From Ottelia alismoides (taxonomy: Eukaryota > Streptophyta > Magnoliopsida > Alismatales > Hydrocharitaceae): DNA of 64,000 bases. Both the position numbers and the translations under genes were made by a program. The notes below the pieces were generated by a model that was not told where the DNA came from, searched no databases, and worked only from the letters and a program-made list of their open reading frames with translations. Every line of letters starts with the position of its first letter. Position 1 is the first letter of the stretch. Below, in pieces: positions 11,222 to 23,330 of the stretch. The stretch lies in the NCBI GenBank assembly GCA_037367405.1, contig JAZKJV010009628.1, positions 248,001 to 312,000 of the forward strand. Direction: 5' to 3'.

Positions 11222-11964
11222 TATTCTCATCATAATATTGTTAGTATAAAGATTGAGAAAATGTTGCACAGTTTAAGTTAAAGTTTATCAAACGCCATTT
11301 TTGAGTTGATCTAGTTGACGTGGATCTAGATTCATGCATTTTTTAAGGTCCTACAACTTTTGGTTGCTTTACCGCTTGCCCAGCCATTAGAATATTTCAG
11401 TGTCTAAGAAGATTTTCGTAAACCTACATTACAATATGACAATCCGAAGGAGGCCTTACAGATGCACTACTTCGTGCGCACAGTAATTCATGCTACATTG
11501 ATTAAGCACAATCACTTCATTAACTAAATGCATAGACTCTACTTCAAGTTGTGTCTATATTGACCAATAAAAAAACAGAGCCTGAAATTCTATCATGGTG
11601 AGTGGATAATGATATCTATACAAGGATATTTCATCCGAGATGTGAGATTGTTGGTGCATAAGAATATTCTAGGAGCTCAACTTTGGGCATCTCTATTTTG
11701 TATTCTTGGGTTCGAATTGCGGACATGAATGAACTTGAGAGCAATGCAGATGCGCAGTCATGTTCTCGAAACTCATGTTAAAGAGCTACTTGATGGGCAT
11801 TTCCTTATACAAATGTCCATATTTATTTATATATTTTATCTTGACGGTGGCACCTCTCTTAATATTGTACGAACTGAAACATTATGCTAGGTTATCTTCT
11901 ACAATATGGGTGGAGGAGCTTTGATTACATACAAATGACATAAGGAGTAATTGACCGTTCATTG
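11222..11964. other. Unassigned sequence
   Basis: No gene or element terminus recognised. Confidence 0.35.
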
Positions 11965-12198
11965 AGTTCGAGTATAAGTTGTATGTGTCACTTATGCGAG
12001 AGATGGGTAAATGGATCTCTCTAGGATCCATTTACCCCATCCAGAGTTTAGTCCCACATCTATCGTCTGTGGGATGTGAAGACTCGACGGGGGCTATATA
12101 TAGACCCCCACACCCATTGTATTTCAGATGAGAAAAGCAATAGACTATCAAACCTTTGAAGTGTTCTTCCGTCGTTTCCTACATCTTATACTCCAACA
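11965..12198 (+). repeat. Solo LTR, same family as the 40465-43009 element
   Basis: It shares the order GGGTAAATGGATC..GGATCCATTTACC palindrome, GTTTAGTCCCACATCT, a TATA-like CTATATATAGA and GAAAAGCAATAGA with the LTRs at 40465 and 42695. It ends in CTCCAACA. Five-base flanks CATTG (11960-11964) and GATTG (12199-12203) differ at one base and fit a target duplication. It is about 75 bp shorter than the LTRs at 40 kb. Confidence 0.65.
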
Positions 12199-12303
12199 GA
12201 TTGCAATGTTCCTTGGTATACAACTGGGTAGTACTAGCTCATATGTTTCAGTTCAACTATCTCTTTAGTTTTGCTCTATAAATTTTTGATTAATGAACAT
12301 TAC

Positions 12304-12888
12304 TTAATGAAATCGATCCTCCACTATAAACACTATGATATTGCATTTTAATATAGCATCTTGATTACATGAATCCCATTTATTATATTTTTTATGCAAA
12401 AGTGGGTGAACTGCCCAGGTGGGAGTCACCGCAAGATCATTTTCATTAAAAGAACTTAAAGTACATAACCTTGAGACCCAAAAGTTGTAAAGAGCATTAC
12501 AATGAGAAATGACCTTTTCTGAGTAGAACCTCTGGTTGTTAAAGAACAGGTCATTCCACTCAACCAAGATGGCCCATAGTGTCGCGAACGACTTGGAACA
12601 GTCATCCGAAGAGTTTTTGCCCAACGCTCGCACCGACCTCCAGAACTCAGCTGATCCTCCAGTCTCCACCCAAGGAACCCCAACCTCCCTCCAGACTTGC
12701 AACGACATCAAGCACTTGAAAACTATATGGTCTGTATCCTCAAACCGCCCATTGCACATGTCGTACTGCGTGTCCATCAAGCCAAACAACCTCCCCCTCC
12801 TAGCTTTATCGCACAAACGGTCCCTTCTCAGACACCAAAGAAAGATCTTAACTCTGCACGGAATCCTAGCTGTCGAAACCACCTTCAT
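12304..12888 (-). pseudogene. LINE C-terminal zinc-binding (zf-RVT) domain
   Basis: This open segment of 194 codons contains the zf-RVT pattern found after the RT of plant L1 elements: IPCRVKIFLWCLRRDRL near its start, then CNGRFEDTDHIVFKC, giving a C-x-x..D-H-x4-C arrangement with one cysteine of the first pair replaced (MCNG instead of CxxC). It is the longest open part of this LINE, but it has no start of its own and is cut off from the RT by stops. Confidence 0.75.
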
Positions 12889-13278
12889 GTCCTAGCAAAG
12901 TTCCTCAACCCATACTTTTGCGACTCTCCACAATTCCTCAAAAGCCTTCTTAGTTGTAAATCTCGCACCAACCCACTCAAAATGATCGACATCCCGAGAG
13001 AGGTCCCCTGGAGGTGGAATCTCTGCTTACATCCTAACGAATTCCTCCAAGCGTTATTCCGACAGATCCGACACAAAGACCAGCGACTAGGCCCCCATCC
13101 TTGCAACCTGCCATAGGAGGCTCTCCTTCGATGCTGCCAACGCAAAAACTCTCGAAAATCTTCCATCAAGTGCTCCATCAACCGCCTAGTCATCATACCA
13201 TAATCTGAACAGGAGTCCATTCCCTACATTCAGTTGTAGTCTTGAAGCTATCAAAGGTAACACTTCACGGATACCAGC

Positions 13279-15588
13279 TCAGAGTGGCGACTTAAACCGC
13301 ACTCTTCCAGCCACCAACCCACCCCCAATGCCATTAATTTTACACACCAATTTCGTTGTTAGTGATGTCGACGGACCCCAGATCTGAATCACCCACTTTG
13401 CTAGCAGAGCTTTGTTTGTGCAGTCCACATCACGAACCCCCAAACCTCTGTCGTTACGCCCCTTCGTCAAATCATCCCAGCTCACCAGATGCAAGCCTGC
13501 CCTCTGCTGCTTCTCGTCCGACCAAAAAAATATCGTCATCAGTGACTCAATCTTTTTTCTAATCCCCACCGGCATCAGTCGAGCGGAGTAGAAGAAGATA
13601 GGGATGGCAGAGAGCACATGCTTCAGAAGAATTAGCTTACCCCCCCCCCTCGAAAGTGTGACCGTCTTTTATCCAGCCAATCTCTGTTCCAATCTCTACA
13701 CAACGGCATCCCAACCTTAGTATCCCAACCACCAACAGCATCCCCAAGTAGGAGATAAGAAGGTTTCCCAGCGGACACTCAACCAACGCTGCAACTCTGG
13801 CACGCTCTGCATCATCCAACCCAAAAGTGATGGCCACCAATTTGCGTTTGTTGATCTCAAGCCCTGAAAGATTGTTAAAAATATCTACCCGTTGAGCCGC
13901 GATGCTATTCTGTTCATCCGAGCCTCCCAGAAAAATAACAATATCACATACATACTAAAGCAGGGGGATATAGATATCATCCAAACGGAAGCCGTCACAC
14001 CAATTCGCCTCCACCGCACGCTTAAAAAGAACTACCAAAGCATCCGTCATGAGAACAAAAGGCATCAGAGCCAAAGGACAAACATGTCGGACACCCCTTT
14101 GAGACTGAAAGAAACCCCCCTCCATCTTGATGTTCACCAGGACCGAGTACGAGGAAGTAGTAACACACCTCTTCATCCAACTAACCCAAACTTCTGGGAA
14201 GCCTCTCCGCCGAAGCAATGCCCACAAGAAATTCCACTCTACATAATCATACACTTTGGCATAATCAATCTTCCATAGCACCCCCTCTTCTTCGACCTCT
14301 TCCATTCAAGACATATCTTTGACGCCATCACCAGACCATCCGCCATCTGATGCCTTGGAATGAAAGACGATTGACCTTGGAGGATCACAGGCAAGGATGC
14401 AAAAAACGGTCTAAACGGTCGTTTACACGCATGCGGTGCCCGACCGCATCGTTTAATGAAAATCGATCCATAAACGGCCAGGCCGCTTAAACGGACTTAA
14501 ACGATTGTTTAAATGACCTTTTAAACGGTATTAAACGATCATTTAAACACATTGATCTACTTTCTTCAAGGATCACCATTATCCATGACTTTAATGTAGT
14601 CTATTTCGATATTTGACTATGAATTCTTGTTGTTTATGTTATCTATTTTGAAATTTGGATGAAACATTCCTTGAATTTGACAATATTTGATTTATATTGT
14701 CAATCTATGATTATATTTCTTTTTTATTTATATTTTTTACTAATTATATATATGTAATAATTTTTTATTAATTAAAAATGCAAAACCGCATAACCCGTTT
14801 AATTTCCGTTTAAACTCCCGCATACCATTTAATCAGTAATCAGTGACCCTACCTACTGAATACTGCATACCGCTTTTTGCAACCTTGATCACATAAGAAA
14901 GTGACATATTTGTTGTCGGGTGAAGGTCTAAAACTGTCTTCAGCATATTCGCCAAAATCTTGGCCACAATCAGGTAGAAAGTGTTGGAAAGCGAAATGGG
15001 GCTAAAATCCTCCACCCTCGTCGTGTTCTCCTTCTTGGGAAGAAGGAACAGCAATGCCCGGTTGATCTTCTCGAAACCTTTGTTCCCTTCTCGGAACTCA
15101 TTAACGACCTCCAAGACTTCCGCCTTCAGCAACTCCTGGAACTCGCGGTAGAACAGTATCGGGAACCCATCCATGCCTAGTGCACCGTCCGCATTTAACC
15201 ACCAAACCGCTCTCTTCATCTCCTCTTCAACAAAAGGAGTCAATAACATCTCCGCCTGCTCTCCTGACAACGATTCAACCCCTCTCTCCAACTACCCCCA
15301 GCCTTCCCCCTTTCGGCTCCGCGACACCTACACTAAATGATCTCAAAGCGCACTGCCAATTTGAGCCTCCCCCGAAACCCTCACACCCCTATCTCGACCC
15401 CATGTAAATAGTTTTTCTCCTCCACTCGGATGCCATAAGAACATCGTATTGGCATCCCCTTCCTTCAACCACCTTCGCCTCCACTCCATCTCTTCTTTCC
15501 AATCCTCCAGCAGCAACTCTTTAAGGAAGCCCAGCCCCTCTACTATCTCCACCTCATCCATCCCTCTCACATCATCAAGCCCATCCAA
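13279..15588 (-). pseudogene. Decayed L1-type reverse transcriptase
   Basis: RT segments in order (minus strand) are: DGFPILFYREFQ near 15160, NRALLFLLPKKEN near 15050, the finger-palm block VILQGQSSFIP at the MITE junction, LWKIDYAKVYDYVEW near 14270, and RLDDIYIPLL near 13960. The catalytic box that should read YADD reads YVCD (about 13945), so one catalytic aspartate site is damaged. It is also preceded by a stop. The thumb and connection follow (IPIFFYSARLMPVGIRKKIE, 13560-13610). No single open frame remains. Confidence 0.8.
14392..14887. mobile_element. hAT-type MITE (family 1, copy a), 496 bp
   Basis: The termini are CAAGGATGCAAAAAACGG and, as complement of the right end, CAAGGTTGCAAAAAGCGG. 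Flanks ATCACAGG (14384-14391) and ATCACATA (14888-14895) agree in six of eight bases, fitting an 8-bp hAT duplication. Excision rejoins the LINE frame to read VILQGQSSFI. The interior is full of TTTAAACGG and CCGTTTAA direct and inverted copies. Sister copies lie at 31157-31563 and 37342-37793. Confidence 0.85.
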
Positions 15589-15853
15589 CTAACTCACCCT
15601 GGCCTGAGCCTCCCTCTTCCTGGCCCTCTGCCTTGCCTTTACCTCCCTCCCGAACTTCGTAAGGAACGACCTTAGCAATAATAGCTTTGCCGACAAAAGA
15701 GAGATCGTCGAGCCCTCAGGGGTTTAGCTTCACCATCGCGTAGCGACCTCCTCCCGAAAGCCCTCCTCCAAGAGCCAGCTCAGCTTGAAACGGAAGAAGA
15801 ATCTCCTCCTCCCCTCCTCCTCAGACGACCAAATGATACGAGTGTGATCAGAG

Positions 15854-17254
15854 TGGGCCCGTGGGGTAGTTGGGAATACCTCGTGGGGTAGTTGGGAATA
15901 AATTAATCATCAAAATATATAATTTCATTGATTATATATTATGATGATAAATATCCAAGTGAAGTAGTTGAGAATACCTTATTAATTGCAAAACATAATC
16001 GGTAATGACAGACATTTTGTCGATCGAGGTGCCCATCTTACACTTGATTGTGCGAAGGTGTGACGACCTTAAACTGGCTGGAGTTAGGATGCACAGATTG
16101 GGCAGTGACTGCCTAGTGCGAAGGTCTATGATCCCAATCCAATCCTCAGTTCTATCACAAGATCGGAGCTTTTCAGCTTCTCTGTGATCCATGTGTTTTT
16201 GCTTGACCGGTTCCGTCGACCCTGAGTTCCGTTAGGGTTCCGAGGCTGGAGGACCTTTGATTTTCTTCGACCTTCTTTAGCCTTTTCTTACATCGGTTAG
16301 GGCAGGAGTGGAGTAACTCGGACCAGAGAGTATCCCCTACCCGTCTCAGGGGCCGTAGTTGGATTTTTGCCTAGCTCCCTCTTGGACCTCCTTCCACTGA
16401 GGGAGCGGGACGAATGAGTTCCTTAGGGAGCTTCTTCACTGCTTTGAGTTTGGTTATTGTTCCGCCAATAGGCTTTGGCAAGAAAAAAAGATCATAACAT
16501 GAAAACTATCATCAATCATTTATATCTTAAATGGATCCATCACTATATCCAACAAATGATATCAAGGAAAGGACATGACCTATATCTAGATATTTTACTC
16601 CATCATCATCTCATAATTAATAAACGAAATTGATAAGTATTGATATTTGGGAGAGTGGTGAGTGAGAAAGTGGCTTGTAAGCTGAGCTGTTAGTTTAGAC
16701 TTCAAAAAAAAGCTCAGCTGTTAACTAACCTTCTTTTCTTGCAAGTAGTTAATTTTATGTATATTATCATTGCCTATCTACTTGCTTCACTTACATTGTA
16801 ACAACTTAAATTCATGTTTAATTTTAATTATTATTGCTTGTACGCAACAATTGTTGATGTCTCCTTGCCCCTAACATGGATGGCAAAGATGGCACATGCA
16901 GTAGAATAGATTGGTTGGCTGGATTTCTTAGTTTTTGGTGGACAGACAATGATTCTTTTGATGGTATACATGATAGCATCTTGTATAGTTAGTTGTATTT
17001 TTATGGTGTACTTACCCTATCTTTTGCCAAACTTTTAAGATACATGTATTAACGTATAAATTTCTTCTGATACATGTACTATATGGAAATTAATGCATCG
17101 TTTCTTTGGTAACACGTGTCTTTAAGTGGCTTGTTATATCAATGTGAATGTAATTCAACTCGCGAAAAATTTTCCATGCCTTTTTGTACTCGATGCGATC
17201 TATCGTAAATTAAATAATGAGAATGTCATGTAAACCGATAACCTGGATCCCGGG
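15854..17254. other. Unassigned sequence beyond the LINE 5' end
   Basis: A short tandem duplication (GTGGGGTAGTTGGGAATA, about 15863 and 15888) marks the left edge. Otherwise there is no coding exon or element terminus. The downstream, last exon of the ERG gene would be expected on this side of 18236 but I could not find it. Confidence 0.35.
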
Positions 17255-17557
17255 TGCAACAATGCAGAAGCATAATATCGGGAAAATAGAATAAATATGA
17301 AGAACACCGATATTTTACTTGGAACCCTACTCCGTCACAAAGGACTTCTGTTTTCTATTCACTTTTCTCTTTAACTGAAACAATGGGTGTGGGACTTCTT
17401 ATATAACTCCACCGACTAACTAAAGTCCAACTAACAGTAGATGTGAGACTAAACATGTGGATATAATAATTGGACCTGAGAGGGATACAATTACACATCA
17501 CTACAATGACGCAAACTTTCTCTAAACGCATTTATGATGTCTTAGCATACTCAAACA
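17255..17557 (-). repeat. Solo LTR, minus strand, 303 bp
   Basis: On the minus strand it begins TGTTTGAGTATG, includes CCACATGTTTAGTCTCACATCTACTG, a TATA-like GTTATATAAGAAG, and ends near TGCTTCTGCATTGTTGCA. This is the same layout and length as the LTRs at 40465 and 42695. Flanking five-mers (CCGGG and AAAGT) do not match, so the copy has lost its target duplication or the edges are off by a few bases. Confidence 0.65.
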
Positions 17558-17862
17558 AAAGTAGGTGACGAGGTAGAATAGGCATAAAGTCACATGAATT
17601 CCGACGAGAACAAGGATAATTATTCTTGCCAAAAGCTAATTTCGTGATCACTATAGTGGGGTAGAGTTTTTTAGAAGATATGGGGGGGATAAATGGAGGC
17701 ACATCTCCATTTACGAATCCAAAGGAAAATTTATCTACGACAAAAAAAATCGCAAAAAAGGAATAAAAAACTGAACTTGGTATACATTATACTACTCATA
17801 CCAAGCATGCTCTAAACAACTCTAATGAACAATTCTAATAAACTCTAATGAACAACTCTAAT

Positions 17863-17941
17863 GAGCATGCTTTATTAATAAATGCTTTGGTGTGGTGACT
17901 CCCGCCTCGTGAGGGCTCCCCCGGTTTCTTACTCAAAAAAA
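17863..17941 (+). mobile_element. Very short 5'-truncated LINE insertion with 22-bp target duplication
   Basis: A 79-bp segment ending in poly(A) (about 17934-17941), with an L1-tail-like GACTCCCGCC..GGGCTCCCCCGG core, lies between AACTCTAATGAACAACTCTAAT (17841-17862) and the same 22-mer with one change (17942-17963). Poly(A) and a long target duplication are the signature of target-primed reverse transcription. Confidence 0.75.
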
Positions 17942-18235
17942 AACTCTAATGAACAATTCTAATAACTCACCATGTTCCAAAAGCTCGTGCACCAAGTAAG
18001 CAACTGACAATAAACTAAAATCAAATTTGTGAAAATAGAAAATTTAGCCTGCATCAATCTCTCTTTAGAAGTAGACTTGTACCAGCCACTAGGCCACAAA
18101 ATTTTAAATACTCTCGTGTACATTTATATCCAAATTACAACTGATATTGTAGAATCAAAAACCTAATAGTTAAATGCAGATAAATAATTAATACATAGAA
18201 AAAAAACCAAAGAAACTAACTAAAGTGATCGTTAC

Positions 18236-18375
18236 CCAATTTTTGAGCCATTCTTCCCAACAAGAATCTGCCTCTGACTATTCTTTTGAACAATAAAATG
18301 CTGCTCAATTCTAAGGGAGCCATCAGGTAGTTCTTTCCAGTCCATTAGACGGTGTTCAAGAGTGTAAGGAATTTC
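18236..18375 (-). CDS. ERG: ERG exon: KH-domain segment
   Basis: The 140-bp exon encodes 46 residues plus two bases of the next codon: EIPYTLEHRLMDWKELPDGS followed by LRIEQHFIVQKNSQ and ending ILVGKNGSKI. The last segment contains the GxxG-type loop of the KH fold (VGKNGSKIG). The acceptor is AATCCAG before GAA and the donor is GTAACG. The frame is open throughout. Confidence 0.8.
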
Positions 18376-18495
18376 CTGGATTCAACATTAAACTGTTCTT
18401 AGAAACCAAAACAACAAAATACATACGTACATACACATACATGCATACATGTGTGTATATCTCAATAATCAATAGTAAAATAGTAAAATATTTAC

Positions 18496-18603
18496 CTGAT
18501 GTATGTAGTTTAGCATCTTCTCGCGCACAACGTCTAATGATATTGACTTCATAATTTCTTCAGACATGATTGTAGGGTCTTCCTCCCACGGTCTTTTAAT
18601 AGC
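18496..18603 (-). CDS. ERG: ERG exon: linker before the KH domain
   Basis: The exact 36-codon exon reads AIKRPWEEDPTIMSEEIMKS and then ISLDVVREKMLNYIHQ. This is the helical region linking the GTPase and KH domains (family pattern KRPWxEDPxxMSEE). The acceptor is TTTATAG and the donor is GTAAAT after CAG. Both neighbours join in phase 0. Confidence 0.85.
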
Positions 18604-19599
18604 CTATAAATACAACCAATCAAGAAGAAACTTGCCAATATAATGAATGGGAGGTGTTGTTTAAGAAATCAATAAGAAAATAAGCATGGAAAACAATGCT
18701 CCAACCAAAATAGAGAGGAATTCAATTTATTAAATTAACTTGATACAGACACAGAAATGTGTAAATCATCGTAGAGAAAGGAACCTCCCAATAGAGCACT
18801 TCCAGCAGTTGATGCAAACGTTTTAAGCCCCAGAGCACCCATCATATTTAATGCCGCGTACAATCCAAATAATCTCTTTTAGTAACAAAAATAATTGGAT
18901 CTCCCCTTCCTTAATTCGAGGCTGCCACCAAGTATCCATGTCCTCGTATTCTGTGATGGTCCTGATGGATACTGCCATATACCCCTTTCTTAACCCCATT
19001 TTATATGATTTGAAGGCGGCATGAGATTTTACTTAATATAACCATAATATTGTTGTCAACAATTTGAGTGGCTGTAGCAAATGCCATTGCAGTAACTTTA
19101 GTGTTGTGTTCTAGAAGAATAGTGGAGTGTCAGTATGGGTCATGGTCTATTCATTTATCTAGTTGAAACTTGAAAAATACAAGATAACACGGTCGTAATG
19201 GTTGCCGGTAGTGAAGACACGATGGTTTCATCCCATTTTATTTAGCAGATCTTCCTTTTTAAGCTGAATATAAAAAGCTACAAGACTCCTATGATACAGG
19301 CAGTCAGCAGAAGAAGATGAAGATTTCTTAGAAGATCCTGGCATCTTAGTGGTGAACAAGTTCGTATTCAGTGAACGCCTCTCGATACTATTTAAAGTAG
19401 TAAAAAAACAACGTGCTAAAGCAGCTGCTAGCAGACATGGTTTGGCATCAATGGTTCAATTCATAATGGACTTCCAGATCCATGACACTATACTTGGCTC
19501 ATTGGTAAAAGTTTAATGACAGAATCAATAAAGATAAATAACAAATGCGGTCAACTGGAACCTTTATTATGGTTAATTATTCTAACAACTATTCATATC
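18604..19599. other. Intron sequence of the ERG gene, unassigned
   Basis: This is intron between ERG exons. No element terminus recognised. The stretch 18770-19000 is less AT-rich than its surroundings but I could not assign it. Confidence 0.4.
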
Positions 19600-20947
19600 C
19601 ACATCCTAGCTAGGAAGTCCTGGAAAAGCATGAGTAGGGGCAGAAAGGAGAGCGCCACCAGTCTAATAGGAGCATCCGATGGGCCTCGGAAGTATGAAGG
19701 CGAAGGTCGGGAAGATGTTTCAATGAGGAGGGGACGACGAGGGAACCTGGATCTCTCCGAAGGAGAAGACTCAGAGGCCCAAGGGAGGAGTATCGCGGTG
19801 CTTCAGATGCAGTGCACTGGATCATTTGTCCAAGAACTACTTTCATGCGGAGCAGTTGTGCTTCCGATGAGGTCGTCCATGGCACAGAAAGCAGCACTGC
19901 CATTTGCTAGGCACGTGGCCAAGTAAGAAAATCACGAGCGAGGTTCAATCAGACTAGGAGATTCTTTCTTTGCTACAGCGGTTGTCGAAGGAGGCTGCTT
20001 TGGAACAACCGCTCGATGGCTTTGTCATTAGTGAGAGTTACGTGGAGCATTTGAGAAGTATGCGAGAATGACTGCGCGTGGCGAAGGGCTCCGTAGCCTT
20101 GGTTGATATTGTTTGGATGTGGGAAGATCTGTTGTGCATCCATGTTTATAGGGAAGAGGGGTGATGGAGGTTCTTACTGGTGTCCACCACGGATGGTGTG
20201 TCGGATGGCTTAGAGCCTTGGACCAGCTCTGGAGACTAAAGGTGGCAGAGGTCCTCCTGTGATGCTGGAAGCAGAGGATGCTTCATGAAGCTATAAGGCA
20301 AGTTGGGGAGGTAACTGAGATTTATTGCTCGAGATTGAGGGTCCATGAATCGTCGGAGGTTGAAGTACTCTTGAGGGGTGGCGGGTTGTTTCCACCTCGA
20401 CGTACGGAGCTGACAATTGGGCGGTGTGTCGTACCCTTGTGGTTGGTGCATCTTGGCTATGCTCCAGTCGGCGGCGAGGTTTCCACTGTGGCCAATCGGC
20501 GACGGTCGGGAGATATGACGAGAAGATGATCGTGGCGCATAACCCAGAAGCTGCAGATTCTTCAGGTAGAGGAGAAAAATTGGGCGAAGTCCAGGCTAGA
20601 AACCATATTATGTTTAAACATTCTTAGAGGTGGTGCTTTTCGGATCCTCGAAGGTGGCTTCGGGGTCGGATTTGCATCCAAACTCGAGAAAGCTAACGGA
20701 TCTTGCTGGTTCAAAGGATAGTTCGGGCCCGGGCACTTCCCCTAACCCGTTTAGGCTTACTTCTTGGCCATTGTCTTAGGGAAACTCTATTTCGAAAAAG
20801 CGGAAGGAGGGGGAACCCGGTAGGTAATGCTTTGCATTAGAGTGTGGTTGAAGTGTCCGAGGCTACTATTATGGTGTCGAAGAGGGTACGGAGGGTGTTA
20901 TCGATCGTTCTGAGATGGAAGCGGAGAGTGGTGTTGCTGAGGGCTAA
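19600..20947 (+). pseudogene. LINE ORF1 remnant with CCHC zinc knuckles
   Basis: ORF1 of plant L1 elements is an RNA-binding chaperone. Here a charged N-terminal region is followed by two successive knuckles near 19800-19905: CFRCSALDHLSKN (last Cys changed to Tyr) and CFR, where a stop replaces the second cysteine, then GRPWHRKQHC. The frame continues brokenly to the LTR insertion. The remainder of ORF1, serine/proline-rich, resumes after 21300 and ends near 22328. Confidence 0.65.
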
Positions 20948-20949
20948 GG

Positions 20950-21299
20950 TTTAAAAAACATAATGGCGGAACGAGGCATTTTCCTAGGAATCAAGGCGAG
21001 GAGTAGCCTCAAGGCGGTCGAGGCGTAAGAAATATAAAACATTGGAAGAGAACTTGTATTTTACGTGGAACCTTGCTCCATAGGGAGCGGGATGAAACAA
21101 CGTGAGAAGGCCTCTCAAGGGTCGCGTATTCTTTATTGCTCTCTCTTTCTCTGTTACGGGTGGTCTGGAGCTTCTCATATAGCCCCACCAGTAAGACCAA
21201 CTCCCACTCAAAATAGATGTGGAACTAAACCAATGGATGTGGTAATTGGATCCTAGAGGGATCCAATTACACATCTATAAATGTGATGCATACTCTAAC
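20950..21299 (-). repeat. Solo or truncated LTR inserted in LINE ORF1, minus strand
   Basis: On the minus strand it starts TGTTAGAGTATGCATC and contains AATTGGATCCCTCTAGGATCCAATTA, TTTAGTTCCACATCTATTTTG and a TATATGAGAAG block, matching the family at 40465. The outer end near 20950 is uncertain: the expected terminal ACA is not visible, so the LTR may be truncated there. Confidence 0.6.
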
Positions 21300-22324
21300 A
21301 AACTCATTACTTGTCCACCTCGATCTAAATCTGTCGGTAAAGCAATAACCTTCTCTATCTCATCCTATTAGTTCATCCCTCAAATGTTTATATGCGAAGT
21401 ATAGGGGTTGATAAATGCTAGATCGTCCGATTTTGTATTGACTATATTTTGAGGCTATATAATTCGATTTTGACTGTTGTATTCATTGGATGTGTTCATT
21501 CACAGATTGATTTATAAGCGATCTTACTTTCACAAATGGTGTGTTGTTTCATAATTGGAGCTTGGCAAGTATCTAAATGCATACATCCCTTCTCCTCTTT
21601 CTTCTTGTGCGTCTTCCGAGGCATCTCAAGGGGCAATATCTGCTACGTCTCCCTTTTCAAAAGGATCTCTTGGTCCCGCTGCAATTGCACCTCGACTCGG
21701 CACCCAACCGTTTAAGGGTTTTTGCGCATCCTTTGAGGGGCACTGGATTTCGACCCGCCTCCCATTCTCGGATCTATTTGAGCCCGCTCTTGGTGGACAT
21801 CAATCCCTGACTCGATTTTCTCTCTCGAGTTGCCTTATCACGGTCTCCTCGGATTCCATTTGTCTAGATCGGGGGCGTCCCTTGAAGGGTCCCTTGGCGG
21901 AGTTCTCTTAACCTCCTGGAGTAGCAAGCTTGTTCGGGCGGTAGTGCATGGGCCACCCCCTTTTGAAAGGGACATCCTCTGCTCCATTTTGGAATGGATC
22001 ATGATCCTCGCTGGAGGTTGGTCCCCGGTTGTTACTACCACGCCCGACTACTCCCCCTTTAACTTCCGCAGTTTGCGAAGTCACTCCTGGGGAGGCACAG
22101 GTTGTCCCTGCCCCTGATAGCAACACCGGGGCCTTATTCTTTGGCTCCTTGGACTCCGAGACTGATGCTAAGCTTTGCATAGGCAAAAGAACCGGTAAAA
22201 GATATCGAAGGAGGCAGCGAGGCAAACAGCGCCTCGTTGTATTTGGTCCCATCTCTGAGCGCATGGAGCAAGTTGCCCTGCTGATGGGTGTGGTTCCCGT
22301 GAGGGGGCCAACTTCTGGTTCTAA

Positions 22325-23330
22325 ATGAAGATTCTCTCTTGGAACATGAGGGTTTGGGTGACCCGGAAAAATAGACTTTGGGTTCCAGATTCTGGGAATA
22401 GTACTGTAATGTTGTCTTCCTACAGGAAACAAAGCTAGGCGCATGTCCATCAGTCTGGAATTATTTTAGGGCGGGTTCGATCTCTGGTTTACGCTCCCTT
22501 GACGCGTCTGGAAGTATGGGGGGCTTGTTGCTGACCTGAAGGGAGACTATCTTCCGCTTCCGTGCGAAGCTGAGGGGTACCCACATGCTCACAGTACTCT
22601 TGCAGCACGCTCAGTTGAGTACCATGTTCGCTTTTTCTTGCGTCTATGGGCCCTGCCATTCTGCATCTCACCAAGTGCTCTGGTCTGAGCTGTGGAGTGC
22701 AAGGTCCACTTTCCCGAGCTCAAGTTGGTTAGTGGGTGGTGATTTCAATGTCTCCTTATTTTCTTCTGACCGACCGGGGCTGCGTGGCGGCAAGGACCCT
22801 GGTTCTACCGACTTCATAAACCTAATTGATGACTTGGGGCTGGAGGTGATGGATACTATTGGCACTAAGTACACTTGGAAGAATTCTAGTTCCGGATTCA
22901 GTATTGATCGGTTCCCTTGCATCTGGTGAATTGCTCGATTTGTTCCCTCTCTCTTTCTCCTCTTGTAGGCCAAGAACGAGGTCGGATCACACGCCAATTA
23001 TCTGGGACTCGGGCGTTGCTTCCCCGCCAAGGGGTTTCTTCAAGTTTGAGAAGGCTTGGCTCCTAAAGGAGTCGTTTAGAGAACCGGTCTCCTCCCATTG
23101 GTCATCCACGATTGTAACTGGTTCTGATGCTAGGAGCTTTGTCCAAAAGCTGAACTCGCTCCGTCAACGTCTATGTGCTTTCAAAAAGGAGACTAGACAG
23201 GCTCGACGTGTGGGGAGGGTTGAGGCTGAGGGCGAGGTTCAGAGGCTTGAAGGTTTGGAGGATGACAGGCCTCTGAAAGATGTGGAGCTAGCGCAGAGCG
23301 AAGGATCAGAGAAGGATCGTTGCCGATGAC
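22325..23330 (+). pseudogene. LINE ORF2 endonuclease domain, broken
   Basis: ORF2 begins with MKILSWNMR at 22325, the standard start of plant L1 endonucleases (the N is catalytic). Later pieces are in different frames: LQETKLG around 22420 (catalytic E), GGDFNVSLFSSDR near 22735 and RTRSDHTPIIW near 22975 (catalytic SDH). The catalytic residues are retained but at least three frameshifts or stops separate them. Confidence 0.8.

Larger units (their letters stand above)
12300..15853 (-). mobile_element. L1-type LINE, 5' truncated, decayed, with nested hAT-type MITE
   Basis: Read on the minus strand, sequence begins in the endonuclease C-terminus (SDHTRIIW near 15840), passes through RT and ends with the zinc-binding domain typical of plant L1 LINEs. 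Frames are broken many times. The 5' end is lost, as is usual for LINEs. A 496-bp MITE splits the RT domain. The element is related to, but in a different subfamily from, the LINE at 19600-24867. Confidence 0.85.

Noticed and set aside
12536..13116. Plus-strand frames of 119 and 139 codons
   Set aside because: They are antisense to the LINE zinc-binding and RT sequence on the minus strand.
18770..19000. Possible minus-strand exon in the ERG intron
   Set aside because: Short open pieces exist but no splice sites keep a frame with the neighbouring ERG exons, and no family is recognised.
22029..22450. Frames of 99 and 180 codons on opposite strands
   Set aside because: They overlap LINE ORF1/ORF2 sequence, and the start of ORF2 at 22325 explains the region.
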